DNA of 64,000 nt from Sulfitobacter maritimus (GCF_013346665.1 NZ_JABVBB010000028.1:1-64000), one strand, 5' to 3'. Shown: positions 45,287 through 54,428, counted from the stretch's first letter. The notes: generated from the letters alone by a model not told the origin. Numbers and translations are program-made.

Positions 45287-45502
45287 TCAGTCAGCCTTGC
45301 GCAGCTCGCTGCCGGACTTCAGCACTTCGCTGCCGTCGTCCTGCTCGATCTTATAGGCCGGTTCGTCATCGCTTGCGTTGCGGGTCACCTCGCTGCCCTG
45401 CAGCTTCAGCGTGATCTTCTGCGTGTATTTCTTGACGATCTTGCCGGTCCCCGTGCCATTGCCCCAGTCCCATTCCACCTTCGTGCCGGTTTGGTACGAC
45501 AT
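45287..45502 (-). CDS. DUF2945/HVA1-type small protein, antisense between leuC and leuD
   Basis: The 71-aa protein MSYQTGTKVEWDWGNGTG... fits the DUF2945 (hypervirulence-associated, Tudor-like) domain with KVEWDWGNGTGTGKIV, TRNASDDEPAYKIEQDDG and a lysine-rich end. AGGAGGGC lies 6 bp before the ATG, supporting the start at 45502. It is on the opposite strand to leuC and leuD, within their 332-bp gap. Function unknown. The open frame extends upstream on the minus strand to 46420, but that part is the shadow of leuD. Confidence 0.82.
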   Translation of the reverse strand: MSYQTGTKVEWDWGNGTGTGKIVKKYTQKITLKLQGSEVTRNASDDEPAYKIEQDDGSEVLKSGSELRKAD

Positions 45503-45580
45503 GCCATGCCCTCCTGATATCCAATAGCCAGAAACGCGCCGCAGGACGGCAAAGTTCCGGCGAGACCAAAGGACAACCCG

Positions 45581-46186
45581 ATGGAAAAGTTTACAGAAAT
45601 CACCGGCACCGCGGCCCCCATGCCGCTGGTGAACATCGACACCGACATGATCATCCCCAAGGTGTTCCTCAAGACGATCAAACGCTCTGGCCTTGGGGTC
45701 AACCTCTTTGACGAGATGCGTTATGACCGTGAAGGCAATGAGATCCCCGATTTCGTGCTGAACAAACCGCAATACCGCGACGCGCAGATTCTCGTGGCGG
45801 GCGACAACTTCGGCTGTGGCTCTTCGCGCGAACACGCGCCTTGGGCGATCAAAGACTTCGGCATCCGCTGCGTCATCGCGCCGAGCTTTGCCGATATTTT
45901 CTACAACAACTGCTTCAAAAACGGCATCTTGCCCATCGCGCTGCCACAAGAGCAGGTCGATGTGCTGATGAAAGACGCCGAAAAAGGCTCCAACGCGCGG
46001 ATGACCATTGATCTCGAAGGGCAGACTGTCACCACATCGGATGGCGAGCAGTTCTCCTTCGAAGTCGACGCCTTTAAAAAGCACTGCCTGCTCAATGGTC
46101 TGGACGACATTGGTCTGACGCTTGAGAAAGGCGCGGCGATCGACAGCTATGAGGATTCGCTTAATCAAAGCCGTCCGTGGGTTTAA
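45581..46186 (+). CDS. leuD: 3-isopropylmalate dehydratase small subunit LeuD
   Basis: The 201-aa swivel subunit pairs with LeuC. Seen are [22 protein letters not shown] near 17-38, [17 protein letters not shown] near 67-83 and [21 protein letters not shown]. Length normal. It has its own ribosome site (AAAGGACAA) and must either have a promoter within the 78 bp after the antisense gene or be made from a leuC transcript that runs across that gene. Confidence 0.96.
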   Translation: MEKFTEITGTAAPMPLVNIDTDMIIPKVFLKTIKRSGLGVNLFDEMRYDREGNEIPDFVLNKPQYRDAQILVAGDNFGCGSSREHAPWAIKDFGIRCVIAPSFADIFYNNCFKNGILPIALPQEQVDVLMKDAEKGSNARMTIDLEGQTVTTSDGEQFSFEVDAFKKHCLLNGLDDIGLTLEKGAAIDSYEDSLNQSRPWV

Positions 46187-46206
46187 CACTCGGCATTTAA
46201 ACTCAA

Positions 46207-46235
46207 CTTGTGGGCGTATATCCTGCGCCCACAAG
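46207..46235 (+). terminator. Hairpin after leuD
   Basis: Perfect 10-bp stem CTTGTGGGCG/CGCCCACAAG with a 9-nt loop, 20 bp after the leuD stop. No T run, so termination strength is uncertain. Confidence 0.55.
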
Positions 46236-46462
46236 ATGTTGCGGCCTGCCATCAATCCGCCACGGAATTGATGCAAGAACGCACCACCCATTCCCTCAAA
46301 ATACCCCAGAACTGCGCTGTTCTTTCCACGAAGCCTTGAGGCATGAGTGGAAAGAAGGCAAAAATTGGACAAGAATGAGGCGTGCTCCGCAGCCGGGGCA
46401 GAACAAGTTGGGATAAGCACGCGGCAACGAATCGCGGCTGGCCAGTTTGGAAGGGCAGAATA

Positions 46463-47293
46463 GTGATTGGACGTATGACAGGCGCGGCAACGCGTGGCCT
46501 ATTGGTGGCGCTATTGATCGCCATACCCGCGCTTTTGCTGCCCGGCTCTGATGCCGAAGCCAGTCAGATCACGCTTCTGGTCGCCTTTGTCGCCGCTATG
46601 CTGACGTTCCTTGAGTATAACTCCCGTCTGCCCAGCATCGTTGAGTTCCGCGATGCGCCGCCGTTCAACCGGCTGCGTTTCATGAGCCTGATCTTCACCG
46701 TTCTCGTGCTATCGCTGATCGCGCGTGGGCAGACCTATCCGACCATGCTGACCACCGGCCTGACCTCGCTTGGCACCATTCTAGGCAATGCGGTCGATTT
46801 TCCCTATTCGCCGGTGCGGCTGGTGGTGCTGATGCTGCCCGCAGATGCCAGCGGCGATACGGTCAATCTGGTGCGCACTTCGGCGGGCTTGGCCTATCTG
46901 GTCTCGCTCGTGGCTCTGGCCGCGTTCCTAGTGTTGGTGCGGGTGATGGGCTGGCCTGCCCGTCAGGGCGCCTTCAACGTCTGGGTCAACCTCCCGCTCT
47001 TTGATCCCACCGCCGGGGGCGATGTGCTACACCGCCTGCAACGTGACGCGCGGATCAATATCGCGCTTGGCTTTCTCCTGCCGTTTTTGATCCCCGCAGT
47101 GGTCAAGGCCGCCGCTGATCTGGTAGTGCCGATCTCAGTGAGCAATTCGCAAACCATGATCTGGACAATAAGCGCATGGGCCTTTCTTCCTGCCAGTATG
47201 ATCATGCGGGGCATCGCCATGGGGCGGGTGGCCGAGATGATCCAAGACAAACGCCGTCGCGCCTATGCCGACGCGCATTTGCAGGCCGCCTGA
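46463..47293 (+). CDS. Uncharacterised multi-helix membrane protein in the leu cluster
   Basis: The 276-aa protein (GTG start at 46463 with AAGGGCAG upstream) has hydrophobic segments near 10-25, 32-50, 70-90, 125-150, 190-215 and 225-245. The end is basic (IQDKRRRAYADAHLQAA). I do not recognise a named family, though similar proteins sit in the same place in other Rhodobacteraceae as far as I recall. It is followed immediately by the EEP-family gene, whose start overlaps its stop. The open frame begins at 46382, but the residues before 46463 look non-coding. Confidence 0.75.
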   Translation: MIGRMTGAATRGLLVALLIAIPALLLPGSDAEASQITLLVAFVAAMLTFLEYNSRLPSIVEFRDAPPFNRLRFMSLIFTVLVLSLIARGQTYPTMLTTGLTSLGTILGNAVDFPYSPVRLVVLMLPADASGDTVNLVRTSAGLAYLVSLVALAAFLVLVRVMGWPARQGAFNVWVNLPLFDPTAGGDVLHRLQRDARINIALGFLLPFLIPAVVKAAADLVVPISVSNSQTMIWTISAWAFLPASMIMRGIAMGRVAEMIQDKRRRAYADAHLQAA

Positions 47294-48291
47294 TCCGCGC
47301 ATTTCTGCCTGTCCTGCTGTTGCTCGCAGGTTGGGCGCAGGCCGAACCGCTGCGCATCGCTACCTTCAACACCGAACTCTCGCGCAAAGGGCCGGGGCTG
47401 CTCCTGCGCGACATCCTGCGCGGCAACGACCCAGCCGTAGGTTCTGTCGTGAAAGCCATCCGCTCGGTTGCGCCAGACATCATCGTTCTGCAAGGGGTCG
47501 ACTACGATCTTGAAAACCGCGCCCTGAACGCATTGGCCGACCAGTTGGCAGTTGCAGGTCTTTCCTATCCCCACCGTTTTGCAGCACCCCCGAATGCAGG
47601 CTTGCAAAGCGGCGCCGACCTTGATGGTGACGGAAAACAGGGCAGGGCAGGGGACGCTCAGGGCTATGGGCGATTCTTTGGCCAAGGCGCCATGGCGGTC
47701 CTGTCGCGCCATCCTTTCGCCCATGACAAGCTACAAGATTTCAGCACCCTGCTTTGGAAAGACCTGCCCGGCACGCTATACCCGATGAACGACGGCAAAC
47801 CCTTCGCTGGGGCCAAAGCCTTTGCCACCCAGCGTTTGTCGTCCAACAGCCATTGGTCAATGCTCGTTCAAACGCCCAGATTTGGCCCTGTCACCCTCCT
47901 CACTTATCACGCGACACCCCCGGTCTTTGACGGACCCGAAGACCGAAATGGCCGCCGCAACCACGATGAAACAGCATTCTGGCTGCATCACCTAGAGGGC
48001 CGCATCGGCACCCCGCCTGATGGCCCCTTCGTGCTGCTGGGCGATGCCAATCTCGACATAGACCGCAGCGAGGGCAGGGCAGACGCGCTTCAATCCCTGC
48101 TGACCGACCCCAAACTGCAAGATCCGCTGCCCGACACACCCACCGTCAAATGGGAGAGCACCGGCCCCATGCGCGTCGACTACATCCTCCCGTCACAAGA
48201 CTGGCAGATCATCGATGCTGGCCTCCACTGGCCTGCTGGCGAGAATACCAGCCGCCACGCGCTGATCTGGGTTGATCTCACCCGCCGATAG
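47290..48291 (+). CDS. Secreted endonuclease/exonuclease/phosphatase family protein, CTG start likely
   Basis: The 333-aa protein has an EEP fold: LRIATFNTELSRKG at the start of the domain, PDIIVLQGVDYD, LLGDANLDIDRSEG, the metal/catalytic MRVDYILPS and the final SRHALIWVDLTRR (DxN, D and H of the active site). A clean signal peptide (IRAFLPVLLLLAGWAQA) begins right after codon 47290. The only in-frame ATG is 114 bp upstream inside the previous gene, and no GTG or TTG lies between, so CTG overlapping the TGA (CTGA, 47290-47293) is the best start. Substrate unknown; leucine synthesis is not implied. Confidence 0.78.
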   Translation: MIRAFLPVLLLLAGWAQAEPLRIATFNTELSRKGPGLLLRDILRGNDPAVGSVVKAIRSVAPDIIVLQGVDYDLENRALNALADQLAVAGLSYPHRFAAPPNAGLQSGADLDGDGKQGRAGDAQGYGRFFGQGAMAVLSRHPFAHDKLQDFSTLLWKDLPGTLYPMNDGKPFAGAKAFATQRLSSNSHWSMLVQTPRFGPVTLLTYHATPPVFDGPEDRNGRRNHDETAFWLHHLEGRIGTPPDGPFVLLGDANLDIDRSEGRADALQSLLTDPKLQDPLPDTPTVKWESTGPMRVDYILPSQDWQIIDAGLHWPAGENTSRHALIWVDLTRR

Positions 48292-48358
48292 CCGCCTATC
48301 TTGACCCTCCGGAACCCGCAGGCTACCCCCTTTGCAACCGTATTTTCAGGAGTTTCCC

Positions 48359-49465
48359 ATGGCCAACCCATCCTTGCTCATCCTCCCCGGCGACGGCATC
48401 GGCCCCGAGGTCATGGCGCAGGTCACGCGCATCATCGACTGGTTCGGCGAAAAGCGCGATCTTGCCTTCGACGTTGAGCATGATCTGGTCGGCGGTGCGG
48501 CCTATGACAAACACGGCACCCCCCTGCATGACGACACAATGGCCCGCGCGCTCGAAGTCGACGCGGTGCTCCTTGGTGCCGTCGGTGGCCCGAAATACGA
48601 CGACCTCGACTTCTCCGTAAAACCCGAACGCGGCCTCCTGCGTCTGCGCAAGGAAATGGACCTCTTCTCCAACCTGCGCCCTGCACAATGCTTTGACGCG
48701 CTGGCGGATTTCTCCTCGCTCAAAAAAGACGTGGTCGCGGGCCTCGACATCATGATCGTGCGCGAACTGACCTCCGGCGTCTATTTCGGCGAACCGCGCG
48801 GCATCTTCGAAGAAGGCAATGAACGCGTCGGCATCAACACGCAGCGCTATACTGAAAGCGAGATCGAACGCGTCGCCCGCTCCGCTTTTGAACTCGCCCG
48901 TCGCCGCGGCAACAAAGTCTGCTCGATGGAAAAAGCCAATGTGATGGAAAGCGGCATCCTCTGGCGCGAAGTCACCCAACGGGTCCGCGACGCCGACTAC
49001 CCCGATGTCGAACTCAGCCACATGTACGCCGACAATGGCGCCATGCAATTGGTCCGTGCCCCTAAACAGTTCGACGTCATCGTCACCGACAACCTCTTCG
49101 GCGACATCCTCAGCGACTGCGCCGCCATGCTCACCGGCAGCCTCGGCATGCTGCCCTCGGCCAGCCTCGGCGCGCCCAATGCCGATGGCCGCCCCAAAGC
49201 GCTCTATGAACCCGTCCACGGCTCCGCCCCCGACATCGCGGGCCAAGGCAAAGCCAACCCGATCGCCTGTATCCTCAGCTTCGCCATGGCACTGCGCTAC
49301 TCCTTCGACCAAGGCGAAGAAGCCGCGCGTCTGGAAAAAGCAGTCGAACAAGCACTGGCCGACGGCGCTCGCACGCCCGACCTCATGGGCCCCGAGGGCG
49401 GCACCCCGATCACGACCGAGGGAATGGGCAACGCCATCATCAAAGCCCTCGACGCCAGCCTATAA
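48359..49465 (+). CDS. leuB: 3-isopropylmalate dehydrogenase LeuB
   Basis: The 368-aa enzyme oxidatively decarboxylates 3-isopropylmalate with NAD+. Marks are [33 protein letters not shown] near 96-114, [19 protein letters not shown] and the metal/NAD region [35 protein letters not shown] before ATG 48359 fixes the start. Third leu gene of the cluster but separated from leuD by 2.1 kb carrying two unrelated genes. Confidence 0.96.
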   Translation: MANPSLLILPGDGIGPEVMAQVTRIIDWFGEKRDLAFDVEHDLVGGAAYDKHGTPLHDDTMARALEVDAVLLGAVGGPKYDDLDFSVKPERGLLRLRKEMDLFSNLRPAQCFDALADFSSLKKDVVAGLDIMIVRELTSGVYFGEPRGIFEEGNERVGINTQRYTESEIERVARSAFELARRRGNKVCSMEKANVMESGILWREVTQRVRDADYPDVELSHMYADNGAMQLVRAPKQFDVIVTDNLFGDILSDCAAMLTGSLGMLPSASLGAPNADGRPKALYEPVHGSAPDIAGQGKANPIACILSFAMALRYSFDQGEEAARLEKAVEQALADGARTPDLMGPEGGTPITTEGMGNAIIKALDASL

Positions 49466-49473
49466 AACACCAC

Positions 49474-49493
49474 GGCGGGGCTCACACCCCGCC
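49474..49493 (+). terminator. Hairpin after leuB
   Basis: GGCGGGG/CCCCGCC arms with a 6-nt loop, 8 bp after the leuB stop and directly before the structured repeat. Confidence 0.55.
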
Positions 49494-49498
49494 CCCTA

Positions 49499-49561
49499 CC
49501 TTCATCCTTTGAAAAATACCCGCGGGGGAATCGCGCTCTGCGCGATGGGGGCGGCGCCCCC
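49499..49561 (+). repeat. Structured intergenic element, copy 2 (3' of leuB)
   Basis: Same order of parts as copy 1 at 5109-5169: CCTTCATCCTTT, A-run, ATACCCGCGGGGGA, a first hairpin (here ATCGCG/CGCGAT instead of GCAGCC/GGCTGC) and a second hairpin GGGGGCGGCGCCCCC. It lies on the coding strand directly after leuB, as copy 1 does after rsmD. Confidence 0.8.
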
Positions 49562-49825
49562 ACCCACGATTGCGGAGCTGCTCGACAGTGGCCGACAGCC
49601 GTGACTTCATCCTAAGAAAATGATGATGAGGTCGGTCGGCGAAAACGCCGACCCGTTATATTTCCGTAACCGCTTCAGAAGGTTGCAATTAACGGCCGGA
49701 CAGCGCCACTTCTTCATCCCGTCAACAAGCCCACGGCGCTTACAGCCACCTTGCTACGCCCCGCAATATCGGGCTGCGCTGATCTCCACCGCTCGTCGCG
49801 CAGCGTTAATCCCAAACTGCTTGGG
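49562..49825. other. Gene-free stretch between leuB and map
   Basis: About 260 bp between convergent genes. No coding frame with domain content, no RNA gene and no further copy of the repeat apart from the short CTTCATCC word near 49607. Confidence 0.5.
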
Positions 49826-50656
49826 TCAGTCCTGACGATAGGTCGGATGAAACAACCCGCCGGGCGACAGGGTGAAAATCTCAACCCCATCTTCCGTCAC
49901 GCCCACCGAGTGCTCAAATTGAGCCGAGAGCGACTTGTCCCGCGTCACCGCGGTCCAATCATCGGCCAGCGTCTTGGTCTCGGCGCGGCCAAGGTTCACC
50001 ATCGGCTCAATGGTAAAGAACATGCCCGGCTCCAGCACAGCCCCGGTGCCGGGGCGGCCATAGTGCAGCACGTTGGGCGGCGCGTGAAAGACCTGTCCCA
50101 AGCCATGACCACAGAAATCGGTCACAACGGACATGCGGTGGCTTTCGACAAAGGTCTGGATCGCATGGCCGATATCGCCAAAGGTGTTGCCCGGCTTCAC
50201 CGCCTCAATTCCACGCATCAAGCTGTCGTGCGTGACATTGATCAACCGCTCCGCCTTGCGCGACAGTTTGCCCGCGACATACATGCGGCTGGTGTCGCCA
50301 AACCATCCGTCGACGATGACGGTCACGTCGATGTTCAGGATGTCACCGTCTTTCAGCTTCTTGTCGCTCGGAATGCCGTGGCAAACCACGTGGTTCACCG
50401 AAATGCAGCTGGCGTGTTGATAGCCTTTGTACCCAATGGTCGCGGATTTCGCACCGGCGGCGTTGACCTTTTCTTCGATCAGCTTATCGAGCGTGCCAGT
50501 GGTCTGCCCCGGAAAGACATGCTCCGCGATCTCATCAAGGATCGTGGCAGCCAAGCGGCCTGCCGCATGCATCCCAGCGTGATCAGAAGGCTCGTAAATG
50601 CGAATGCCGTCGCGCGTCTGGCGGCCTCGGTGTGCGTTGTTCACCGCTCTCTCCAT
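49826..50656 (-). CDS. map: Methionine aminopeptidase, type I
   Basis: The 276-aa enzyme removes the initiator methionine. Metal ligands are visible in ILNIDVTVIVDGWFGDTSR (two Asp), GHGLGQVFHAPP (His), FFTIEPMVNLG (Glu) and QFEHSVGVTEDG (Glu). The substrate-pocket CHGIPSDKKLKDGDILN is typical. No zinc-finger N terminus, as in most proteobacterial Map-a forms. Start at 50656 gives normal length. Confidence 0.95.
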   Translation of the reverse strand: MERAVNNAHRGRQTRDGIRIYEPSDHAGMHAAGRLAATILDEIAEHVFPGQTTGTLDKLIEEKVNAAGAKSATIGYKGYQHASCISVNHVVCHGIPSDKKLKDGDILNIDVTVIVDGWFGDTSRMYVAGKLSRKAERLINVTHDSLMRGIEAVKPGNTFGDIGHAIQTFVESHRMSVVTDFCGHGLGQVFHAPPNVLHYGRPGTGAVLEPGMFFTIEPMVNLGRAETKTLADDWTAVTRDKSLSAQFEHSVGVTEDGVEIFTLSPGGLFHPTYRQD

Positions 50657-50706
50657 CTTGTGTTCGCTCCTGTTTAGCGTGGCTTTCGAGGGAGGGCCAG
50701 TGCAGC

Positions 50707-51414
50707 TCAGCCCAGAAGGGTAAGTGGTTCGGCCAATGTCACGGCCTGCGGAGTGATATGGGTGCCGATGGCATAGGTTTCCAGCCCTGCCGCACGGGCG
50801 GCCTCAAAGGCAGCGGCATAGGTCGGGTCTATATCTGCGGCCAGTTGCATCCGCCCGCAGTCGGTGCGCTGCACCAAGTAGAGCAGTACGGCCCGCTGTC
50901 CCGCCTGCGCGATCTTCGCCAATTCGCCCAGATGTTTCGCCCCGCGTGCGGTCACGCTATCGGGAAATTCAGCCAATCCGGCGCGGCGCGATAGGGTGAC
51001 CGATTTCACCTCCACATAGGCATCAGGCAAGCCGTCCCCGCGCAGCAGGAAATCAATGCGGGAGTTCGCGCCGTATTTCACCTCTGGCCGCACCTCTGTA
51101 TAGGCCGCCAGTGGTGCCACTTCCCGCGCGACCAGCGCGGCCTTCATCGCGCGGTTGGGCAGGGCGGTATCGACGCCGGTGAAATGACCGTTCTCATGAT
51201 CGACCAGCCGCCAGCCGTAGTTCAGCTTTTTCTTCGGATCGTCGTTCGGCTCCAGCCAGATCCGGCTGCCCGGTTCCACCAGCCCCATCATCGAGCCGGG
51301 ATTGGCGCAATGGGCAATCACCTCTTCGCCGGTATCTTCCAGAACGCAATCGGCCAGAAAGCGTTTGTAACGGCGGATCAGCCGGGCGGGGACAAGTTGG
51401 GTTTGAAAGCGCAT
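50707..51414 (-). CDS. sfsA: SfsA family protein (DNA-binding / sugar fermentation stimulation)
   Basis: The 235-aa protein matches SfsA: MRFQTQLVPARLIRRYKRFLAD at the start, HCANPGSMMGL near 46-56, RPEVKYGANSRIDFLL, and a PD-(D/E)XK-like VEVKSVTLSR with the later FPDSVTARGAKHL. E. coli SfsA binds DNA and was linked to sugar use; its biochemical role is unsettled. Start at 51414 fits the conserved N terminus. Upstream of map on the same strand, 50 bp apart, and divergent from the CinA-like gene with a 47-bp spacer. Confidence 0.92.
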   Translation of the reverse strand: MRFQTQLVPARLIRRYKRFLADCVLEDTGEEVIAHCANPGSMMGLVEPGSRIWLEPNDDPKKKLNYGWRLVDHENGHFTGVDTALPNRAMKAALVAREVAPLAAYTEVRPEVKYGANSRIDFLLRGDGLPDAYVEVKSVTLSRRAGLAEFPDSVTARGAKHLGELAKIAQAGQRAVLLYLVQRTDCGRMQLAADIDPTYAAAFEAARAAGLETYAIGTHITPQAVTLAEPLTLLG

Positions 51415-51461
51415 GGGGCGCGGCCTATACCGAAGTTGAGCCATCCTCAAGGAGCTGCCCC

Positions 51462-52181
51462 ATGCCCAACCCCACCGCTGCGATGATTGTCATTGGCGAC
51501 GAAATCTTGTCCGGCCGCACACGCGACAGCAATATGCATCACCTCGCCGGGGCGCTGACAGATGTGGGTATTGATCTGAAAGAGGTCCGCGTCGTCTCAG
51601 ACGATCACGGGGCGATCATCGCGGCTGTGCAGGCGCTCTCAGTCGCCTATACCCATGTCTTTACCTCAGGCGGCATTGGTCCGACCCACGACGACATCAC
51701 CGCCGATTGCGTCGCTGCCGCCTTTAACCGCGAGATCGACGTACGCGATGATGCCCGCCAGATTTTGGCCGAACATTACGCGCGTGCGGGGACCGAGCTG
51801 AACGACGCCCGCCTGCGCATGGCGCGTATCCCTGAGGGGGCGACGCTGATTGAAAACCCGATCTCTGCCGCGCCGGGATTTGTCGTCGAAAACGTGCATG
51901 TCATGGCCGGGGTGCCTGTGGTATTCGAAGCGATGGTTGCCAGCGTCTTGCCGGGCCTCACCGGGGGGCGTCCCTTGACCAGCCAGACTCTGCGTATTGA
52001 CCGGGGCGAGGGTGATATCGCCGGGCCGCTGGGGGCTTTGGCGCAGGAATATCCGCGTTTGTCGATGGGCAGCTATCCATTCCAGAAAGACGGCATCTAT
52101 GGCGCCCATGTGGTGATCCGGGGCAGCGATCCGGGGATGGTTGAGGCCGCGATGGACAAGCTCAAGGCTGCCTTCGCATGA
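51462..52181 (+). CDS. Molybdopterin-binding / CinA N-terminal domain protein
   Basis: The 239-aa protein has AAMIVIGDEILSGRTRDSN, VRVVSDDHGAIIAAV and HVFTSGGIGPTHDDITADCVAAA, the MoCF-biosynthesis (MogA/CinA N-terminal) fold. CinA's C-terminal nicotinamide-nucleotide amidase domain is absent. FVVENVHVMAGVPVVFEAM is the CinA-type middle. Possible activity is ADP-ribose/NMN pyrophosphatase or molybdopterin binding; not decided. AAGGAG precedes the ATG. 4-bp overlap with the following GNAT gene. Confidence 0.88.
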   Translation: MPNPTAAMIVIGDEILSGRTRDSNMHHLAGALTDVGIDLKEVRVVSDDHGAIIAAVQALSVAYTHVFTSGGIGPTHDDITADCVAAAFNREIDVRDDARQILAEHYARAGTELNDARLRMARIPEGATLIENPISAAPGFVVENVHVMAGVPVVFEAMVASVLPGLTGGRPLTSQTLRIDRGEGDIAGPLGALAQEYPRLSMGSYPFQKDGIYGAHVVIRGSDPGMVEAAMDKLKAAFA

Positions 52182-52894
52182 GCAACGCGCAGCCGTTCTA
52201 TGATGCGGGGGAGGCGACATGGCCTGCGGCACGGCGGTTTGATCTGGGGCCATGGACCCTGCGCGACGGGCAGGGCGGGGGCAAGCGCGTTTCAGCCGCG
52301 ACAGCGCGGGCGTCGGTGACGGAGGATGACATTCCCCAAGCCGAAACCGCCATGCGCGAGATGGGTCAGCGCCCGCTTTTCATGCTCCGCGAAGGGGACG
52401 ACGCGGTTGACGCTTTGCTGGCCGCGCGCGGTTATGAAACGTTGGACCCGACCACCATTCTCAACATGCCGCTGCGCAACCTGACCGATGTGCCGATCCC
52501 TCCGGTCACCGCCTTTTGCATTTGGGAGCCACTGGCGATCATGACCGAAGTCTGGGCGGCTGGCGGTATCGGGCCTGCGCGGCTTGCCGTCATGGACCGC
52601 GCCGCGACCAAGACCGGCCTCCTTGCGCGGTGGAACGAGAAACCCGCTGGCGTTGCCTTTGCCGGGGTGCATGGCGACATCTGCATGGTCCATGCGGTTG
52701 AGGTCTTGCCCCACCAGCAGCGCCAAGGCGTTGCTACATGGATCATGCGTGCCGCGGCGCACTGGGGACAGGCACAGGGGGCGAGCCAACTGTCGGTGCT
52801 CTGTGTCGAGGCCAATGCCCGCGCACAGGCGCTCTATGCCAAGCTGGGCTTTGCCCCGGTGGGGCGCTATCATTATCGTCAAAGCACAGAGTGA
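52178..52894 (+). CDS. GNAT family N-acetyltransferase
   Basis: The 238-aa protein has its acetyl-CoA-binding core in the C-terminal half: MVHAVEVLPHQQRQGVATWIMRAAAHW near 170-196 (the Q/R-x-x-G-x-A loop) and LSVLCVEANARAQALYAKLGFAPVGRYHYR at the end. The N-terminal half (about 1-110) resembles the family less and may be a degenerate second GNAT repeat. Translationally coupled to the CinA-like gene. Substrate unknown. Confidence 0.87.
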   Translation: MSNAQPFYDAGEATWPAARRFDLGPWTLRDGQGGGKRVSAATARASVTEDDIPQAETAMREMGQRPLFMLREGDDAVDALLAARGYETLDPTTILNMPLRNLTDVPIPPVTAFCIWEPLAIMTEVWAAGGIGPARLAVMDRAATKTGLLARWNEKPAGVAFAGVHGDICMVHAVEVLPHQQRQGVATWIMRAAAHWGQAQGASQLSVLCVEANARAQALYAKLGFAPVGRYHYRQSTE

Positions 52895-52905
52895 AGGATA
52901 CGACC

Positions 52906-53475
52906 ATGGCCAATGACATGCCCACCGCCCTCGATCTGCCGATGGTCGATCCGCTGCCTGAGGCGACGCAAAAGTACTTTGACGTCTGTCAGGAAAAGCT
53001 CGGCATGGTGCCAAATGTGCTGCGCGCCTATGCCTTTGACATCGACAAGCTGAACGCCTTTACCGGCATGTATAACGACCTGATGCTCGGCGACAGCGCA
53101 TTGACAAAACTTGAGCGTGAGATGATCGCGGTGGCGGTGTCCTCGGTCAACAAATGCTACTACTGCCTTGTGGCCCATGGGGCGGCGGTACGTGAAATGT
53201 CAGGCGATCCGCAACTGGGCGAGGCGCTGGTGATGAACTACCGCGTGGCCAAGATCAGTGCCAAACAGCGCGCCATGCTGGATTTCGCGGTCAAGCTGAC
53301 CGAGGCGAGTGCCAAAGTCGAGGAAGCCGACCGTCAGGCGCTGCGCGATGTGGGTTTCACCGACCGCGACATCTTCGACATCGCCAGCGTGGCGGGTTTC
53401 TTTAACATGACCAACCGTGTGGCAAGCGGCACCGATATGCGTCCGAACGACGGTTACCACGCGCAGGCACGATGA
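52906..53475 (+). CDS. Peroxidase-related (AhpD-like carboxymuconolactone decarboxylase) protein
   Basis: The 189-aa protein has the AhpD active site NKCYYCLVAHGAAV (CxxC and downstream His) near residues 83-96, with MIAVAVSSV before it. FDVCQEKLGMVPNVLRAY and the C-terminal FNMTNRVASGTDM fit the peroxidase-related subfamily. It probably reduces hydroperoxides through its cysteine pair. Start at ATG 52906 with AAGGA at 52894-52898. Stop overlaps the OmpA-family start by 4 bp. Confidence 0.9.
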   Translation: MANDMPTALDLPMVDPLPEATQKYFDVCQEKLGMVPNVLRAYAFDIDKLNAFTGMYNDLMLGDSALTKLEREMIAVAVSSVNKCYYCLVAHGAAVREMSGDPQLGEALVMNYRVAKISAKQRAMLDFAVKLTEASAKVEEADRQALRDVGFTDRDIFDIASVAGFFNMTNRVASGTDMRPNDGYHAQAR

Positions 53476-54425
53476 TCCGCGCGGGCCTTGGCGCGGCTCT
53501 CTTCGCGCTGGTTCTTGCGGTGCCGGCAGCGGCGCTAGACCTTGCGCTGCCCAGTACCGCGCGGATGACGGCAGAGCGCAATATTTCGCCAGATCGCTAT
53601 GCCGCCCCCGTGGGCGTCTTTGCTGATGGGCAGGTGGCGCGGGTGACTGTTGACGGCGATGTGCGCCGCGCGGCATGGCGGCTCGACACGCCCGGTCTGA
53701 CCGCTTTGCAAGTGATGCGCCCCCTGCGACGACAGCTGACCGAGGCAGGCTATGAAATCGCGCTCGACTGTGCAGCCAAGGAATGTGGCGGCTTTGACTT
53801 TCGCTTTGCCATTGAGGTGCTGCCGGGGCCGAATATGTACGTCAATCTGCGGTCCTACCACGTCGTCACCGCCCTGCGTCGGGATGCGGGCGGGGTGCCC
53901 AGCCAAGTGGTGAATCTCCTGGCCAGCACCGCTGCAACTTCGGCCTATGTGCAGATCATCCAAGCCAGCAGCGCAGAGGCGTCCGAGGCGGACCTGACCG
54001 AGATCACGCCAGAGCCAACCGCTGCGGCGCCGATCTCTCCCGACACGGGCGACCTTGCCGCGCTTTTAAAACGCGACGGACGACTGGTGCTGGAGCGATT
54101 GGAGTTTGAAACCGGAACATCAGACCTTGGCGCTGGCCCTTTCGATAAGCTGGAGCAATTGGCCGAGCTGCTAAGGGCCGAACCCGGTTTGCGGGTTGCG
54201 TTGGTGGGGCATACCGATGCGGTGGGCGGGCTGGAGCCTAATATCGCCCTCTCGCGAAGGCGAGCCGAAGCGGTCCGGCAGCGGTTGATCGGCGCCCATG
54301 GCGTCGCGGCCGGACGGATCGAGGCGCAAGGCGCGGGCTATCTTGCGCCCCGCGCCAGCAACCTGACCAAAGCGGGCCGCGAAGAGAACCGTCGTGTCGA
54401 AGTGGTGCTGCTTTCGGCTGAGTGA
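53472..54425 (+). CDS. OmpA-family outer-membrane / periplasmic protein
   Basis: The 317-aa protein starts with a signal peptide (GLGAALFALVLAVPAAA). Residues about 25-180 hold an uncharacterised domain (MTAERNISPDRYAAPVG, a CAAKECGGFDFRF cysteine pair). The OmpA C-terminal peptidoglycan-binding domain begins near 205: FETGTSDLGAGPFDKLEQLAEL, VALVGHTDAVGGLEPNIALSRRRAEAVRQ and the closing KAGREENRRVEVVLL. It should tether to peptidoglycan. Coupled to the upstream AhpD-like gene by overlapping codons. Confidence 0.9.
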   Translation: MIRAGLGAALFALVLAVPAAALDLALPSTARMTAERNISPDRYAAPVGVFADGQVARVTVDGDVRRAAWRLDTPGLTALQVMRPLRRQLTEAGYEIALDCAAKECGGFDFRFAIEVLPGPNMYVNLRSYHVVTALRRDAGGVPSQVVNLLASTAATSAYVQIIQASSAEASEADLTEITPEPTAAAPISPDTGDLAALLKRDGRLVLERLEFETGTSDLGAGPFDKLEQLAELLRAEPGLRVALVGHTDAVGGLEPNIALSRRRAEAVRQRLIGAHGVAAGRIEAQGAGYLAPRASNLTKAGREENRRVEVVLLSAE

Positions 54426-54428
54426 CCG

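Noticed and set aside
48323..49351. 342-codon minus-strand open frame opposite leuB
   Set aside because: Shadow of leuB, Gly/Ala/Phe/Asp-rich, no domain, no ribosome site.
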